Source: Terebella lapidaria
Taxonomy: Eukaryota > Annelida > Polychaeta > Terebellida > Terebellidae
Reading direction: 5' to 3'
Assembly (NCBI GenBank): GCA_949152475.1
Contig: OX424562.1
Coordinates: 21,638,209-21,702,208 of the forward strand
DNA length: 64,000 nt
The position numbers and the translations under genes are program-made. Of this stretch, positions 11,538 to 24,678 are shown piece by piece. The notes beneath the pieces were generated by a model that made no database searches, had not been told where the DNA came from, and was given only the letters and a program-made list of their open reading frames with translations. The stretch's first letter is position 1, and each line of letters begins with the position of its first letter.

Positions 11538-12342
11538 TAGCCTTTCGCTTGACAATTCATACACCAACTAGCATACGATGTTTTTTGTATGCACGAGTAT
11601 TTCTTTACACTCTTTGGAACAATTCTGCACTTGAAACCTATCACAAAAGCAGTACATCTCACGGCAAGTCGCATGTGTGGACCCTGTCATATTGAGCTGC
11701 ACGTGCGCGCCTGTCACGCCACACATGTAAACAAACCAAGAAGACCGGTTAGTTGTTTTTCTCGCATTGCATAATATTTCACTGGTTGGGGGAGCAGTGT
11801 TGAATAAATTGTTTAACGAGACACAACAGTAGCCTACCTGCGTACAACCATTGAAAATTTTACAATGAATATGTACTGTACGTTTCAAATACGGTACAGA
11901 TAAAAGTTGATAGGCCAACTTTATTCAAGCGTGTCCCATAGATTCTACATTCACGCGTACTTGTATGATGCATATAATATGTACAATGCTCGCTGAGCCC
12001 AGTTAGGGAACACTACTGAATAAGCGGCAAATCTGTTGTAGACACTGGCGTCGGGGCCCGAGGAGGGGGGGCCTCTGGGGACCCGAGCCCCCACTTTTTT
12101 GACGGGGGGGGGGGGGGGTCGAGTACGATTGCCTCCCCCCCTTCTCTCCCCACATTTTTGCGTAATGTTGTTGGCATTAAACTTCCGATCAGCCAATACG
12201 ATTCTAAAAACATTATAATTATAGGCCTATAGTTTCCATATCCAAAAGATTTTGTTAATTGAATGACGCCTACATTATAGGCCTAAAAAAGGCTTACATT
12301 ATATAGATCTGAACGTTTCAATCATTTTTTAGATTTTCCATG

Positions 12343-13759
12343 CTAGATGGGCAGCGTATATATTTTTTTTTTCTGTCAGGACGACACGTTTATGACCGCT
12401 GTGTACTTTGTGGAAGTTGATGATAGGGGCTCGACCATCGACCAAGAACAGCCAAATGTACCAATGGTACACGAGCCACCATTCGTCTGTCCACACACTG
12501 TCTCAGTCGAGAGGAGAGAGGGTATAGTTGGTGATGAGATTTGTACAACCCATATGTGTAGCCTGTGTTGATTAATCAATTTGTATATATGTACATATAA
12601 ATGTGCAGCATACCGATTTTATGCAAAATATACTAGCATGACGTACTAGTAGATCTATCAAAATTAGTAATGTATATGACTATGCCATTTTTTATTATTT
12701 CCCCCTGCAGGAAACTCAACTTTGTCCCACTCCACCCAAGTGACACCAATTAAAACCAGGGTTTTGGGAACATCAACTTCTGATTCTAGGTCTGTCAGGG
12801 ATCGAGGCGTTGGTACTTCACTTGAGACGAGGGACGAAGGCACTCAGTTGAATGCAGCACCAATAACAATTGAACTCATAGGTGACAATAATAAGGATAT
12901 GAGACTGTATACAGGTCTTCCAGATTATCAAATGTTCTCGATCCTGCACAAGTATCTGATTGAACAGTGCACATGTGGGTCTAGAAAGTGCAAAAGCCCA
13001 GCCCAAAATTTCAAGTTCATTTCAACCGAAAATCAATTTCTACTTACCCTAATGAAGCTAAGGTGTGATCATACATTCAAAGTCATTGGCAAACATATGT
13101 CAGTTTCCACAGGATCCGCAAGTGAGATTTTCACATTTTGGATCAGGTTGATGTTCCGAAAGTTTAAACTTATAAATACCAATGTACATTTGGACCAGCT
13201 GCGAGATCAAATGCCAGAAGAGATTAAGCAGCAGTACCCAAACTTGCGAGAAATCTATGACTGCACCGAAATCAAAACCCAACGTTCATACGATCCGATA
13301 ACGCAGCGACAACTCTGATCTAGTTACAAACATAGCAGTACTGTGAAAGTGTTATGTGGATGTGATGCTTCTGGAATTCTCACTTCAGTGAGTGACACAT
13401 ACGGAGGATCCATTTCCGACAAAGACATATTTGTAAAATCGAAAGCGATCACACACTTAGACGAAGGTGACGCCATAATGGTAGACAAAGGGTTCCTAAT
13501 CCAAGATGTACTTCAAGGAACAGGTATCGAGTTATTACGGCCACCATACCTGAAGGGTCAACAACAGTTGGATGAGGAAGAGCGAACCACTGGCATGCGT
13601 ATCGCCAGGCACCGTGGAGTCATTGAAAACGTCAATGCCAGAATAAAACATTTCAAGATTTTGCACCATGTCATACCCATATCATTCATGCCGTTAATCA
13701 ATGAAATTGTATTTGTGTGTTCGTTCCTAACCACACTGAATCCACCTCTAAGGAAATGA
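12343..13759 (+). pseudogene. ISL2EU transposase, DDE_Tnp_4-type, one internal stop
   Basis: A short exon near 12378-12525 (DDTFMTAVYFVEVDD) is followed after a PyAG acceptor (CCCCCTGCAG, near 12710) by the main exon to 13759. The main exon contains RLYTGLPDYQMF, then an HTH-like segment (ENQFLLTLMKLRCD). The catalytic core has D in IYDCTE, D in IMVDKG and E in GVIENVNARIKHFKILH, so the full D-D-E set is visible. The GGSISDKD motif matches the GG-SDK signature of the family. A TGA near 13316 interrupts the frame between QRQL and SSYKHSSTVK, where relatives usually have an aromatic residue; the frame continues beyond it. Role in life: cut-and-paste of the 4.6-kb element. It ends just upstream of the convergent YqaJ gene. 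Confidence 0.75.
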
Positions 13760-14159
13760 ATGCTTATCGAGTCTCCTGAGCAAATGTTCAACAGCACCAA
13801 CAAATAAATGTGATGTGCCCATTTGTTCATTCTATTTTACATTGCTAGCATAATATTCCAGCATGCAGTCCGATATTTTTTGCTGTAAACGTTCACATAC
13901 ATGTGCGAATACTGGTAGCCAAAAGATTAAAGATTTTTATCAATAGTATTGATGGTCGTCATTCTCTCATTTCAATGATCACAATGCAATGCAATCTTTC
14001 TAAAAATAAAATACAATATTTTTAGACAACAGGTTGGTAACTATTATCCGTCAAGAACACACAACAACATGGAGATGTACTGCATTTACTCCAAAAGTTT
14101 CGGAACAACATAATTTTTATAGAATGACTCAAACTTAGGAATGTTCTTCATTAACCAAT

Positions 14160-15415
14160 CAGGGTCTGGATTGATGCGTTCGATGTGAATCTCGTTAACT
14201 TCATGATGATAGAGTGCGAGTTCCGCATACGTAGCAATGTCGGTACAACAGTAAAGTGCAAACTGTACTGGCTATACCATTGATGGTTTTTCTTAAGCTT
14301 GTTTTTGATGGTTACACTCCGATCGGTGGAAGTGCATGTGAACGCCAGTGGGTAATTCTTCTGGGTCACAGCCTTTCTTATGCTCACGTTAGCCCAAGAA
14401 GGTGGACATTTGATTTCTAAAATACCCATTTCGTCGTGCTCACGTTAGCCCAAGAAGGTGGACATTTGATTTCTAAAATACCCATTTCGTCGTTGCATCT
14501 AACAAGACCATCTGGGCTTGCTCCGAGAAAACATTTTAAGGGTTGGATGACGAATCCTATTTCTGAAACTGTGACATTTTTCTTTTTAGCTATGTACATT
14601 TCCCGTGCGACAGGCTCTTTGTCAATGCCATACTGAGTTGCAGCCGTCGAGAACTGTCTGGGAGCAATGATATCCTTGACCACATTGCTCGCGGAACCTC
14701 TACCTGTGAATGTAACTATGCGATGACATTTTGATGCAGTTATCATGCGCTCTCGTGCACGGAACCAAGTGTTCGTAGCAATTTGGAGTGATGTCTCATC
14801 CATGATTCTTTTCCTTTGTTCAGTGTTTACGGTGAATGAATCCAACACCTTCTGTGTTCTATCAGTGAGTTCTGTGTCAGATTTTAGCTCAGTTAGCACA
14901 GAGTCAATTCTGTTTATCCGAGTGAATACTTCTGAAACTGGTGGGGCAGCATACGTGCGCACAGGATTTCGTGTTGGTACCACCCTTAGCAATCCACGCG
15001 CTTATGCTCTTTCTCGGAGTATTGTCTCAGATCTCCAAGCAATGTAGACACAGCTGATTTGTCACAGTCACATGTATTCAAATCGTATTCGGCGGGATCT
15101 AAACCAGAGATGACCTTGCATTCTTTGCCGATTTTTCTCTTTTCGAAGCACATCTCGTACGTTGGGATGGATGGGATCACAATAAATTCATTTTATCACC
15201 CTTGTCATTTCCGATTTACTAATAATCGACCTGGACGTATCCTCTGCTAAACATCTGGTAAGAAGCATCACGAAGACTTCTATGGTCTGCCTTGGTTTCC
15301 AGGAAATATTGTGTGATTCTTGTGACATTGAAGGACGTTATTGCGGGACTTAATGCTGAAGAGAGGAAAGCCTTTCCGATAGGAGTCCATTCAGCGGCCG
15401 TCCGGTGATGATCAG
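14160..15415 (-). pseudogene. YqaJ-like nuclease of the ISL2EU element, frameshifted
   Basis: A minus-strand protein in three pieces. The N-terminal piece (15415-15240, with EWTPIGKAFLSSALSPAIT) and a Cys-containing linker (15180-14990, with NTCDCDKSA) precede the catalytic piece (14992-14417). That piece shows RARERMITASKCHRI, then GIDKEPVAREMY, then GASPDGLVRC and GILEIKCP. The Asp of SPDG and the Glu-x-Lys of LEIK are the PD-(D/E)xK active site shared with phage lambda exonuclease and YqaJ. In ISL2EU elements this second protein is thought to help process DNA during transposition or repair. The 56-bp duplication at 14381 breaks the frame; the C-terminal remnant continues to about 14160. 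Confidence 0.72.
14381..14492. repeat. 56-bp exact tandem duplication inside the YqaJ gene
   Basis: The segment starting TGCTCACGTTAGCCCAAGAA at 14381 is repeated from 14437, with a period of 56 bp. Because 56 is not a multiple of three, the duplication shifts the frame of the minus-strand YqaJ gene just after its catalytic Glu-x-Lys motif, so the region below 14417 reads in a different frame. Confidence 0.85.
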
Positions 15416-15794
15416 ACATGCTTGAGAATTTGCCAATATATGCCTACATCTGATGGATAAAGTATATGTATATTACTCATATTAATGCTATCACATTTTA
15501 CGTGCGTTTCCGATGCCTCAATATTAGAGCCATAGTTTACAACTAAAAAACCCCAAATATGTATATGAAAAAATAATCGCTCCCCAGATTTTTTATGCCG
15601 GCAATGTGGTTTTCTAGTCTGCACGTGCAAGTAGAATGGTTATAGCGAAATCGGCCCTAATACTCTCTATTTTGTAAACATGGATACATATATGACTATA
15701 TAATATGGCGATCTAGGTAAACTGCGTGACAAGGGTATCGTGAAAGGGCACTACATAAAATATGGCGGGAGAATTCTGTGAATCGGTCCATTTC

Positions 15795-17470
15795 TGCGCC
15801 ATTCCGAATTTCAGGCAAAGACAATTGACATGAATTTGCCAATATTTTCTTTCGAGACGCATTTTACGATTGAATGCTTACAGTGTACGTGCACTTCCTC
15901 CAATGAGGTTATATATGTCATTTACTTCATGGCAATCTTGCATTTGTGACAGGGTTATTGTCTGGAGATATGAAATTTTGTATATGAAATGAACTATTCA
16001 TTTTCCTTCCCACTCTCATTATCACAATTTGCAGATACGTGTAAGGTGCCTCCACCGAAATGCTCCTGCAAATTGCACGAGGACAAGTCCTTACATCGCA
16101 AATGCCACATCTCCAGAATATCATCCGAAAATATGCAATATCCTGTATACGAAAATTAATATCTACTGGTTTGTTGACGGCAAAGAGTGATTTTCTGTAC
16201 AATCTGTTTGCGGTTTATGCATCCAAAGAAATTGCGGAACCTAAAAAATAAATTGCGGATACTAAAAAGGCCAAGCATGACTTTTTCCAATACAAAACGT
16301 CTGACTTTATAAAGGAGGTAGTCAGTAGGCTATGTGGCAATGATGTACAATGCCAATTGGATATCATCGCTTTAGCATAATGTAGTGTTGTGGATGCAAT
16401 AACACGGTTGATATTCACTGCATTTATTGCCCGCTGACAGACCGACTGACCAGTAATTACAAAACCGACCTTTTTATAGCAAGGGTGGCGCTAGTGTAGC
16501 ACACATGAAATACATGGAATACGAATTCACAATATTGCCATTGTATTGTATATAACATCAGCATATTACACATAACAACTAGGAAACTTTGTAATGTAAG
16601 TATCAATTTATTACCACCAATACAGCCAAATTTTGATGATTCCAATAACAAAAATAAAATACAAAACAATGCCCTGAAAAAGCAATACCACAGATGCCAA
16701 TGCCTTCACCGGGACATATGCAAGTGTAGTGACAGCAATCAATTACTAACATGTACACCACCTGTAGTTAAAGCCTCCTTATCAGGCATCACAGACATTG
16801 ATGTCGCGGCACCAGTCATAAAAAGAAGAATGCGTTTCAATGCCTCATTGTACAATTGATGTATCGTGTGAATGCAAATTTCAATGTGAACGCTATTTTG
16901 CCAATAATGTTCTCATATATTTCACGTCAAAAAGTAAGTTGGCTTCTTGGGATCCTGAGATCCTGTACCCCATGTGGGTCTTTCACTTCGCTCATCAACT
17001 GGGTTAACAGCAAAGGCAAGGATAAGAACACTTCACCACAGGGGGGACATCATAACATTCTTTGATAATAATCAAGTGGTTGGGAAAAATTATGGAATTA
17101 AATTAGATAGCCGAGTACAACAATCAATCATGACGAACATTTTCCATATGCCTTGCAAGAGTGCAGCAACGGCTGACCCCACGCTGTCACCTGCTACGTG
17201 GTTGACGGACTTCGCACTCGCGGGAGACGACATTGGTCGCTACCAGCAAATGTTGGCTGATGCTGACGCAGAGCTCAGGTACATTTACCTGCAAATATAT
17301 TAAGTGGAACATATTTGGACAATTCGGACATAGCACCAGGTAATGATATTGCAAAAAATACTTCTCGTTCTCACAGTCGATGTCGCGATGAAGTGGTGGA
17401 ATCAGCCTTACAGGATCGTCCATTGGATACTGATGATGCAGAGGGAACAGATCCAGATGAAATAATCATG
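15795..17470 (+). pseudogene. Fragments of an unidentified transposon protein
   Basis: Plus-strand pieces with protein-like composition but broken frames. They include 16045-16251 (LLQIARGQVLTSQMPHLQN), a Cys-rich piece near 16690-16735 (HRCQCLHRDICKC), and 16925-17300, where two overlapping frames carry the segment RGDIITFFDNNQVVGKNYGI followed by SPATWLTDFALAGDD. The DNNQ..GK..x(n)..S pattern recalls large, poorly characterised transposon-encoded proteins of marine invertebrates, but I cannot name the family. No intact gene. Confidence 0.35.
16600..16665. repeat. Dispersed repeat family (also near 17697 and 19724)
   Basis: The segment TATTACCACCAATACAGCCA then TTTTGATGATTCCAATAACA recurs with changes at 17697-17765 and, more diverged, at 19724-19795. 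The three copies share the order CCA-AT(A/C)-GCC..GATGATTCCAA(C/T)AACAA. Copy length is at least 70 bp; full extent unknown. Non-coding. Confidence 0.55.
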
Positions 17471-17804
17471 GGGTAACCATTGTTTGTTAATTACACAACT
17501 GTCCATAATTGATCTTACGACAGTGTATGCCTTGAGTTGTTTGTCCGAGGGGATTACTATTATTCTGCAATATTTGTCCGAGGTGTACTCTTCACAGAAA
17601 AGGTGTTCAACAATGACAGTCGTAAGGTAAATTGCTCAGCCCACCCAAAAAAGGCACGCCATTCCACTTTGTATGGGTGAGTAATAGGTATCGATCTATT
17701 ACCACCAATATAGCCCAACTTTGATGATTCCAACAACAAACGCAAAATACATTTTGCAATAGAAACAAACCCCGACCACTTGCACGTACTTGCACGTGAA
17801 AAGT

Positions 17805-17910
17805 TGTTCGTGCGTACCCAAATTTACCAACGCCTGGTTGGCCAATTTGGGGACTGCTGTCAAATTAGACAGTCCCCAAATTTGCCCCTTTCCCCAACTG
17901 GGACTGACTG
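17805..17910. repeat. Dispersed repeat, inverted relative to 9373-9465
   Basis: Reads ACCCAAATTTACCAACGCCT then GGTTGGCCAATTTGGGGAC, ending near CCCCTTTCCCCAACTG. It is the reverse complement of about 9373-9465, with about 85-90% agreement by eye. Family unknown. Confidence 0.6.
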
Positions 17911-17964
17911 TTTTCAGAATATCCATATGCATATAAGCCAGCTCGGAAATGTTTTTTAGGTCAC

Positions 17965-18141
17965 GTCAAGTGGTATAAACAAAACGTTGGTGCGCAGCAT
18001 GTTCAAACGCGGGTGACGTGGTGAACTCGGAGTAAACAATGTATTTGGTATTGTACAGGCGAAATCGAGTGATGTGTTGGTGACAGTGACTCGACAATGG
18101 TAGCGCGACAGTATGAATTGGATATGTTTATACCACTTGAC
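17965..18141. mobile_element. Small MITE-like element with 17-bp TIRs
   Basis: GTCAAGTGGTATAAACA at 17965-17981 and its perfect reverse complement at 18125-18141 bracket 143 bp without coding capacity. Target duplication not clear. Confidence 0.5.
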
Positions 18142-18529
18142 CCTGACCCAATTCCACGGACATTTCCGAACTCACGTATTGAGGGCGAACATCGCTTGAC
18201 TACATAGTTGAAGACCAGGAGGGGGTATTTGAGTCGGACCAGTTTCCTCTATTTTCAATATGTCCTCATCTCCCCTTTGCCCATGAGTTCCGACCGCATT
18301 TTACGATGTATTGCAATAAATTGTCAATTTACCTAATATATTCACTGACTCTAATATATTTCCTGATACAAGTACAGATAAAAATGCACAATATGCACCC
18401 AAGAAATAAAAAAAAATTTTGCTCAAACTACGTAAAGTTATTGATATAATTTGAATTTCAAACAGGATTTTAAATTTTGATTGACACCACCAGGCTGCAC
18501 CAGTGCTTGTTTTCATGGTATCCAAGATG

Positions 18530-19207
18530 CATGGATGTGGCCCAGAAAAAAACCCAACCGATAAATACAAGCTCAAATAAAGTGTATTGTGTCATACAAT
18601 TTCATTCAAATCGATCTTCGCCATCAAAATAGCGGTCTTTCCATAAATATGCACCTCCATTATGATGTTACACAAAATGTTTTCATGAAAACATATGGTT
18701 ATAGGCAAGTTTCAATCATTACATATAGGTTCTCAGTCGTACAGTTCCAAAATGCTGAATCAGCAGAAATGACTCAATTCAGTGTTGAGGATAATGTTTT
18801 TCCTGTTGAAAAATATCATAAAAGGGTACTCTTTAAGAGAAACAATAGTTCCAGCATCAATGGGACATGCCGTACTAAGAAACATCCGTGACTGAAGAAT
18901 ACCCAGAGAGTGTAATATTAAACTCTTTGGAAAAACATCAGAAAGTGATCGATTCTTTACTCGATATCGATCTCCGAGCAATTTGAAAGAGAAAATTAGT
19001 TGGCGAGATTGTGGCCAAAAAGTGACACTTTGAACATATTGTTTAATGAACTGTACAGCTTTTGGACGTCAAATGTTATAATAGAAACGGCATGTATTTA
19101 CTATTTATTAAATTCTTCCATTTTGAATGCGTTTGACACACCAGGCTGGTGTAACATACAACACGAATGAGTTTCTGTTTCTGTTGGTTTTTTTTGGCCA
19201 CCCTGTA
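18530..19207 (+). pseudogene. Possible Tc1/mariner-like relic
   Basis: The right end near 19184-19207 reads TTTTTGGCCACCCTGTATAA, the inverted form of a TACAGGGTGGCCAAAAA-type terminus. A weak partner (GTGGCCCAGAAAAAAACCC) is at 18536. Between them a frame starting MTQFSVEDNVFPVEKYHK (18771) recalls the first helix of transposases whose N-terminus is of the form MTQxTxEERxFxVExY, but the rest is lost. At 0.68 kb the element would be internally deleted. Tentative. Confidence 0.3.
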
Positions 19208-20593
19208 TAAGCGGCAGGTTTCACACCCAGGGATAAATTTAGACACAGGTCGCTGGCCGAGAGAAGGAGTTGTGTTTACATCTGTACATACAGAGTCAGA
19301 GGCTTGCGGGAAAACCTGTCTACCATACCAGTCAGGTCACGAAGTGCACATGGATGTATATTGGCCAACATTAATTGCATTTGCCCAAAATAAAATGGTG
19401 TTACATATAATACATCATAATAGGCCTAACTTAATTTTATTAAAAAAAGAGACCAACCACTACAGACTGACAACTTGAACAGATCTCGAACAGCATGCTA
19501 TCTTGTTCACAAACACCACCGCTAGGACTCCGGCTGGCCCAGGGTGCTCAGCCAATAGCAGCAGAGCGTAGACCATGCCTTTAGAGCGTCACAAGTGATT
19601 CAATAATGAAATGTTAGAGCCCTAATGAGATGACGTTGTGTCTTTATATTACTAACGAATACAGTTTGAACTATTTGAAATCTCCAGTTCAAACAGTGTT
19701 GCTGGACATGTGCCATAAGTAGCGAAACATTACAACCAGATTGTGATGATGCCAATAACAAATATATGGTACAACATTTTGGAATAAAAACAGAGCCTGA
19801 CCGATTAGTTTATCCAAGGTCATACTGGCGCCATCAGGGGCAGACAGTGTGTGAGATGTAGTTGCTTTTGCTTCACGCCTGATAGAATTAATATGCAATA
19901 TATTTATTGTATTCTGAGTCTGTTGGCAAAGAGGAAATTTGTAAGTTTTCTATAAAGAATCTGAACACAGACTGTATTATCTGATCGTTTTGTTTTGTGC
20001 AATATGGCGTATATCGAAAATACCTGATGTGCAATTAACTAGTAAACATTCACTTTCATGCATCAGTTTGAACATACCTGGTACTGGTTGAAGATTATCC
20101 CCCTGGGAAAGAACTGTACAGCCTCGTAGTACCGTGCTGTGAACTCTCTCACAGACACGGTGGTGGTTCTCTCTCTCATGTACTCGGACAGGTCCTCTTG
20201 TAGGAATCAGTACTGGTCCTGTGATACAGATCACACGTGTGCAATTTTGTGAGATGTTGCTGTCAGAATTATCAGGTCCCGACTAGTCGCAACATTCCCA
20301 TTTACTTACAAAGTACATATTGAAAATTCAATATTCGCCTCAAATATTTAGAGAGAACCTGATATAGGATCTAGTGACGACTCATCACGTTTCCAGAATA
20401 TCTAGCTAATTCGATGTATAATGCTATCTGGCATGTTTGTGCTTGCTGAATTATGGGTGAACGAGTTCAAAATCAAAACATGGCTTGCAAATTGTGAAAC
20501 TAAACAATGTACTTGCTATTGCTAAACTACTACACACACCAAAGGTCTTACCAAACCGGTGTTGCGTTGTTTGCAACCATATCATATATATTA
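19208..20593. other. Non-coding stretch
   Basis: No exon or element supported apart from the third copy of the dispersed repeat near 19724-19795. Confidence 0.4.
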
Positions 20594-22295
20594 CACTTAT
20601 CCCGAAATACATAATTTCGTGAAAATGAACTGCAAAATGACACATCATATGATATACTGGCTGACATTGTGTCTTATACAATGTCTTATCAGGTCGATCC
20701 TTATTCGTGGTTACGAATAACACTAGTCGTATAAGCGACGAACATGATATATCTTGTTGGGAAAAAACTGAATATCCTCACAAGAGTATGCAAATGATCT
20801 TCGTAATTACAAAGTAAATACTCAGCTTACATGTATACTCTGATTTTTGAAAACTATTTGCACCGTGTATTATTTTGATGCTTAAGATTGGGTATCGAGC
20901 ACGATCCACGTAATTTCAATGGTTTCATATCACGTGCAATTTTGATTCATATCTCGGCCGTTTCATAACAAACTTACATGAAATTTGGAATATATATTCT
21001 GTATATATCTGTGAAGCTGACGTGAATAAGAGATTGAAGATTTCATTGATAAATTAGGATATAAATGGAGTTGCTTGAACAAATGTAACTTACGTTGCGT
21101 ACACGAAGCATTACATGATGTAGTTTCTTAACTGCAACGAGTGCACATATTCGTGATCAATAACCTACCCTTAAATATTAGGTATCCTATCGATAATCAT
21201 GTCAAGTTGATGTGCAAATGTGTATATCTATTGCGATCTGGCGAAAATGTCTTGTGCCGCTGGTCAGTGAAGCGCTAAGTACAGATCAGCGGATTATTCG
21301 TATGGCAAATACCGTCAATGCTCACCTGTCGAGAACGTTGTACTCAGGAGTGAGATGTTGTTGTGATTTTGGTTTTATACTGCACTTAGAAAATATTAGA
21401 GTCGCTGAATTCTTGATGTAGTCTGCGGTTGAGTTTACAATGCCAACGGATATAAACGTTATTAATGCAATTGACAATCATTTTCTTTTGCCCAGTGTAT
21501 TTTCAATGCGGATGATATATAACATGCTATTTTGACCATCAAACTGCCATCAAGTGTTTAGGAAAATCCCAAAACAGGCAGTAGGTTACTGTTCTATGAT
21601 AGCTATTCTAACCATAGTCAAGAAACTGTACCCTAAAACGCTGTCAGTTTTCTATGTAAGTTACATTTGATTCGCGGTGTATAACGTTCAGGATCAGTAT
21701 GAATATCGACCGGGTCTTCAATATGGCCATTGGACAAGCATTGTAGTCGTGGTTAGAACCTACACAACAATTTCAGCGCAATCCGTTACCAAACTGTAGA
21801 GTTATAGGCCATACCAGAATTCTGCTGATGAGGCATGGATCCTGACTGATAAGCATCCTTAATGGTATCATGCTATAACTTGTCATTTTTCACCTGGGTT
21901 TATTCTCAAGTAAAGTTCAAAGTATCCTGGGCTGAAATTGAGAAAATTGGCCATCTACGCTAATGTACGAATTCAGTCCAAAACGACATCACACAAATTA
22001 CATCCATGTAGTTATTGTAGCACTTTTGGACCAAGAGACTCACTAGGGGACATTTTTACACCAAATATTTTTAGTCTGACTTTTATTGAGCTTATTCGCG
22101 ATAAGCGATAATAATCGTGATAAAAAATGTATCATAGCTGTTGGTCTTCAAACGAGGAAGTCAATACAGTCTTGTTATACATGTAGTTTATTGATATGAT
22201 GTTTCCTGTTGTTCTCTTCCATTGATGTATGATAACGGTAATACCTAGGGTCTTCTATGCGTATCAAGTTGGTTACATAATGATAATAGTCGTCA
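20594..22295 (+). repeat. Dispersed repeat, copy with about 1.03-kb insertion
   Basis: Two blocks, 20594-20833 and about 21861-22295, match the reverse complement of 34140-34843, where the same two blocks are adjacent. Block 1 starts CACTTATCCCGAAATACATA and ends near ACAAAGTAAATACTCAGCTT; block 2 starts CTTAATGGTATCATGCTATA and ends near AGTCGTCATACATG. Agreement is about 90% by eye. The intervening 20834-21860 is absent from the other copy and is a candidate insertion. No coding capacity was recognised in the blocks. Confidence 0.75.
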
Positions 22296-24678
22296 TACAT
22301 GTCAGGTTACTGTCTCGCACAAGCCAAGAAAGCCCCTCGAGAGATTTGCTTGATAAAATATCATTAACACTGCATGGGGACCCCATGACGATGACCATTG
22401 CAAGTGGTCTAATGACATCAGGGGAAGCCGAATTACTATTTCCCACTACACTACTACGATTGCAATTTGTGATGGAGTCATTTGTAGTATCACAATGAGT
22501 TTTGTTTCAGAGCGGAACACCATTGTGCAATGTGCATGCAGTCTGAGAAACAGAGTGAGTTGGTGATGCTCGACTATGAAACGCGCATTATTATTGTAAT
22601 TAATAACATTCGCATCGTGGTGGGAACATTTCGCGTCCTGAAAGAAACATTTCCATTTTGTCATTAGCACCCCATCTGGGCCATCTATTTGCATCCCTGA
22701 CTTGAGTGATGAAAAAGAAATGGAACTATGGCAGTAAACAACAACATTATGTATTCATAAATAATGGCTTTGGCGATACTGAACATTAATAGTAACATCT
22801 AAGTCAAAGCTCCCAAGCGCAGAATGCTGACAGTGAAATATATACATATCCTAAAACCAAAATCAAATTTTGAACAGTACAGAATCAATGGAAATGGTCA
22901 AACGTTTCGTCTCAAATACACTCACACAAAAGGGATAGATGAGGTTTTGCGAAGTCATCTACAATAACTAACAACAATTCCCTCTAATACTCAATTTCAG
23001 TGGTAATGATAAATTACCAAGCACCAAAACTACTAAGCGTATTATAGTCTGTAAAAAATGACCCTGCTGGAAAAAGCAATACCATTGCTTCCAGGCACAG
23101 GGCTAGGATCAATAAAATAGAGCGGGAAAAACAAATAAACATGTATTTCAACTCTTGAATTATTTATTATTAACTATGTTAATATTACTATGGATCACGA
23201 TTAGTTACATTGTCCAGATATAGTAATGAATTAATAATGAATCACGTCAACAATATTCACTGACAACACCTGTTCAATATTATAATGTGTGTTAAGTGTA
23301 TGGAATATCAATTAACACGAAGCAACTCCGTGAATGAATTGACGATAAATCAATCGGTTTCATCTGATCCCATATCAGTCATATAGCGATATCCTAAAAC
23401 GAAGCAATGAAAGTAAGAAAATGATTACATGTTATTTGCATCTGTAATAAGGATTCAATGTAATCGTATTCAGACTCAAAATGACAGCGAATAAATTGTT
23501 AATGAACAAGTTTACATTAAAATCCACGATGAATGTAGATAAAAAGACAAGACAAGCAGAAATTGCAGACCCTCATATTGAATAGTAAATGATTATAATA
23601 TTTCCAGTGCAATGTCTTCAATTGCAGGTACATAGATCGGGTGTGTTATGCATGAAATTAACAAATATGATCATCAAAATTTACATACGTGATCAAGAAG
23701 ACCACCACATTTTTCGCCGGAATATGTACAATAGGTATATGCAGTTCCCATCAACAGGAATCAGTAATCTCATTGCCTTAGTGTCGTGAACGAGACTTGG
23801 ACCCCGGACCTCTAGCACTCAGGGCTTTATTGCTCCAGAATCAACACTAGCATCCTTTAGGCCATATAGGCGCTTGATTGGAAACCTGACTGTAGATATA
23901 GATGCATTGTAATCGGAAACTGAAACGTCATGCACAACTAACTAAATGTTGGCAGACTATTTTTTGTAAACGACATATTTCTATCCAAAGCTATCTCTGG
24001 GCACTACTCGTGTTCAATGTAGAACACTGCCAAATGGTTGCACATCCAAACACGCGGCGAGAATGAGAGATTAAAGTCATGTGAGGTGATATCTTTATAT
24101 ATTATAATAACAATTTTATCCGCCATTCACCGTGCATTGGTAATAATGATTACGCGAATATATAAATAAATTAAGACCGTTGAAGTTTCAAAGTGGAAAG
24201 ACCACCCAATCATCATGTAAGATGGCGGATACTAGTTGGAATAACTCCTCTCTAATCTCGTTCGTAGTTGTATACTCTGAGCCCCAGATACACAAGATCA
24301 GTCCGAAGACACGGGAACTCCTCGAGGTTGTAATTTAAGGGTCATGGACAGTCTCACACGACGAAACGCTTTTTTCATAAGCTAACCAGTCAACCAAGTT
24401 CGAAATCTCATTGACAAATCGAACTGACGTTATGACCAAATATGTGGTTTTTACCTTTCACGTGGAGTGTACTAAACATTTCCTATAATTATTTTCAAGT
24501 CAATTTTCGAAACAATTTCTTACATGCTCAGACAGACGAGGAACAAACAAATGCACTACAAAAGCCCCCCCCCCCCCCTTTCATGGCGAGGGTAATAAAT
24601 ACCATTAAATTGTTGCAGCATAGTCTGTTGACCACAGACCTGTGCTCATTGTCCTCACTTTTGTCGTACACGTGCATC
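22296..24678. other. Non-coding stretch upstream of SLC23 gene
   Basis: No exon is supported. It presumably contains the promoter and 5' leader of the downstream transporter gene. An ATG at 24223 opens a 39-codon frame that runs past a possible donor and stops; it could be an upstream ORF or alternative first exon, but nothing confirms this. A C-tract lies near 24564-24574. Confidence 0.4.

Larger units (their letters stand above)
11164..15792. mobile_element. ISL2EU-type (PIF/Harbinger-related) DNA transposon, decayed
   Basis: The ends are inverted repeats of about 28 bp: AATGGACCGATTCATAGATT on the left, and GAATTCTGTGAATCGGTCCA ending at about 15792 on the right. Between them lie, convergently, a THAP plus DDE transposase gene on the plus strand and a YqaJ-like nuclease gene on the minus strand. 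That gene pair is the hallmark of the ISL2EU group of DNA transposons (established knowledge). Both genes carry inactivating changes (below), so this is a dead copy. A second copy lies inverted at about 31.2-33.5 kb. Confidence 0.8.

Noticed and set aside
12013-12213. Minus-strand frames rich in Pro and Gly
   Set aside because: Produced by G and C homopolymer runs at 12060-12145.
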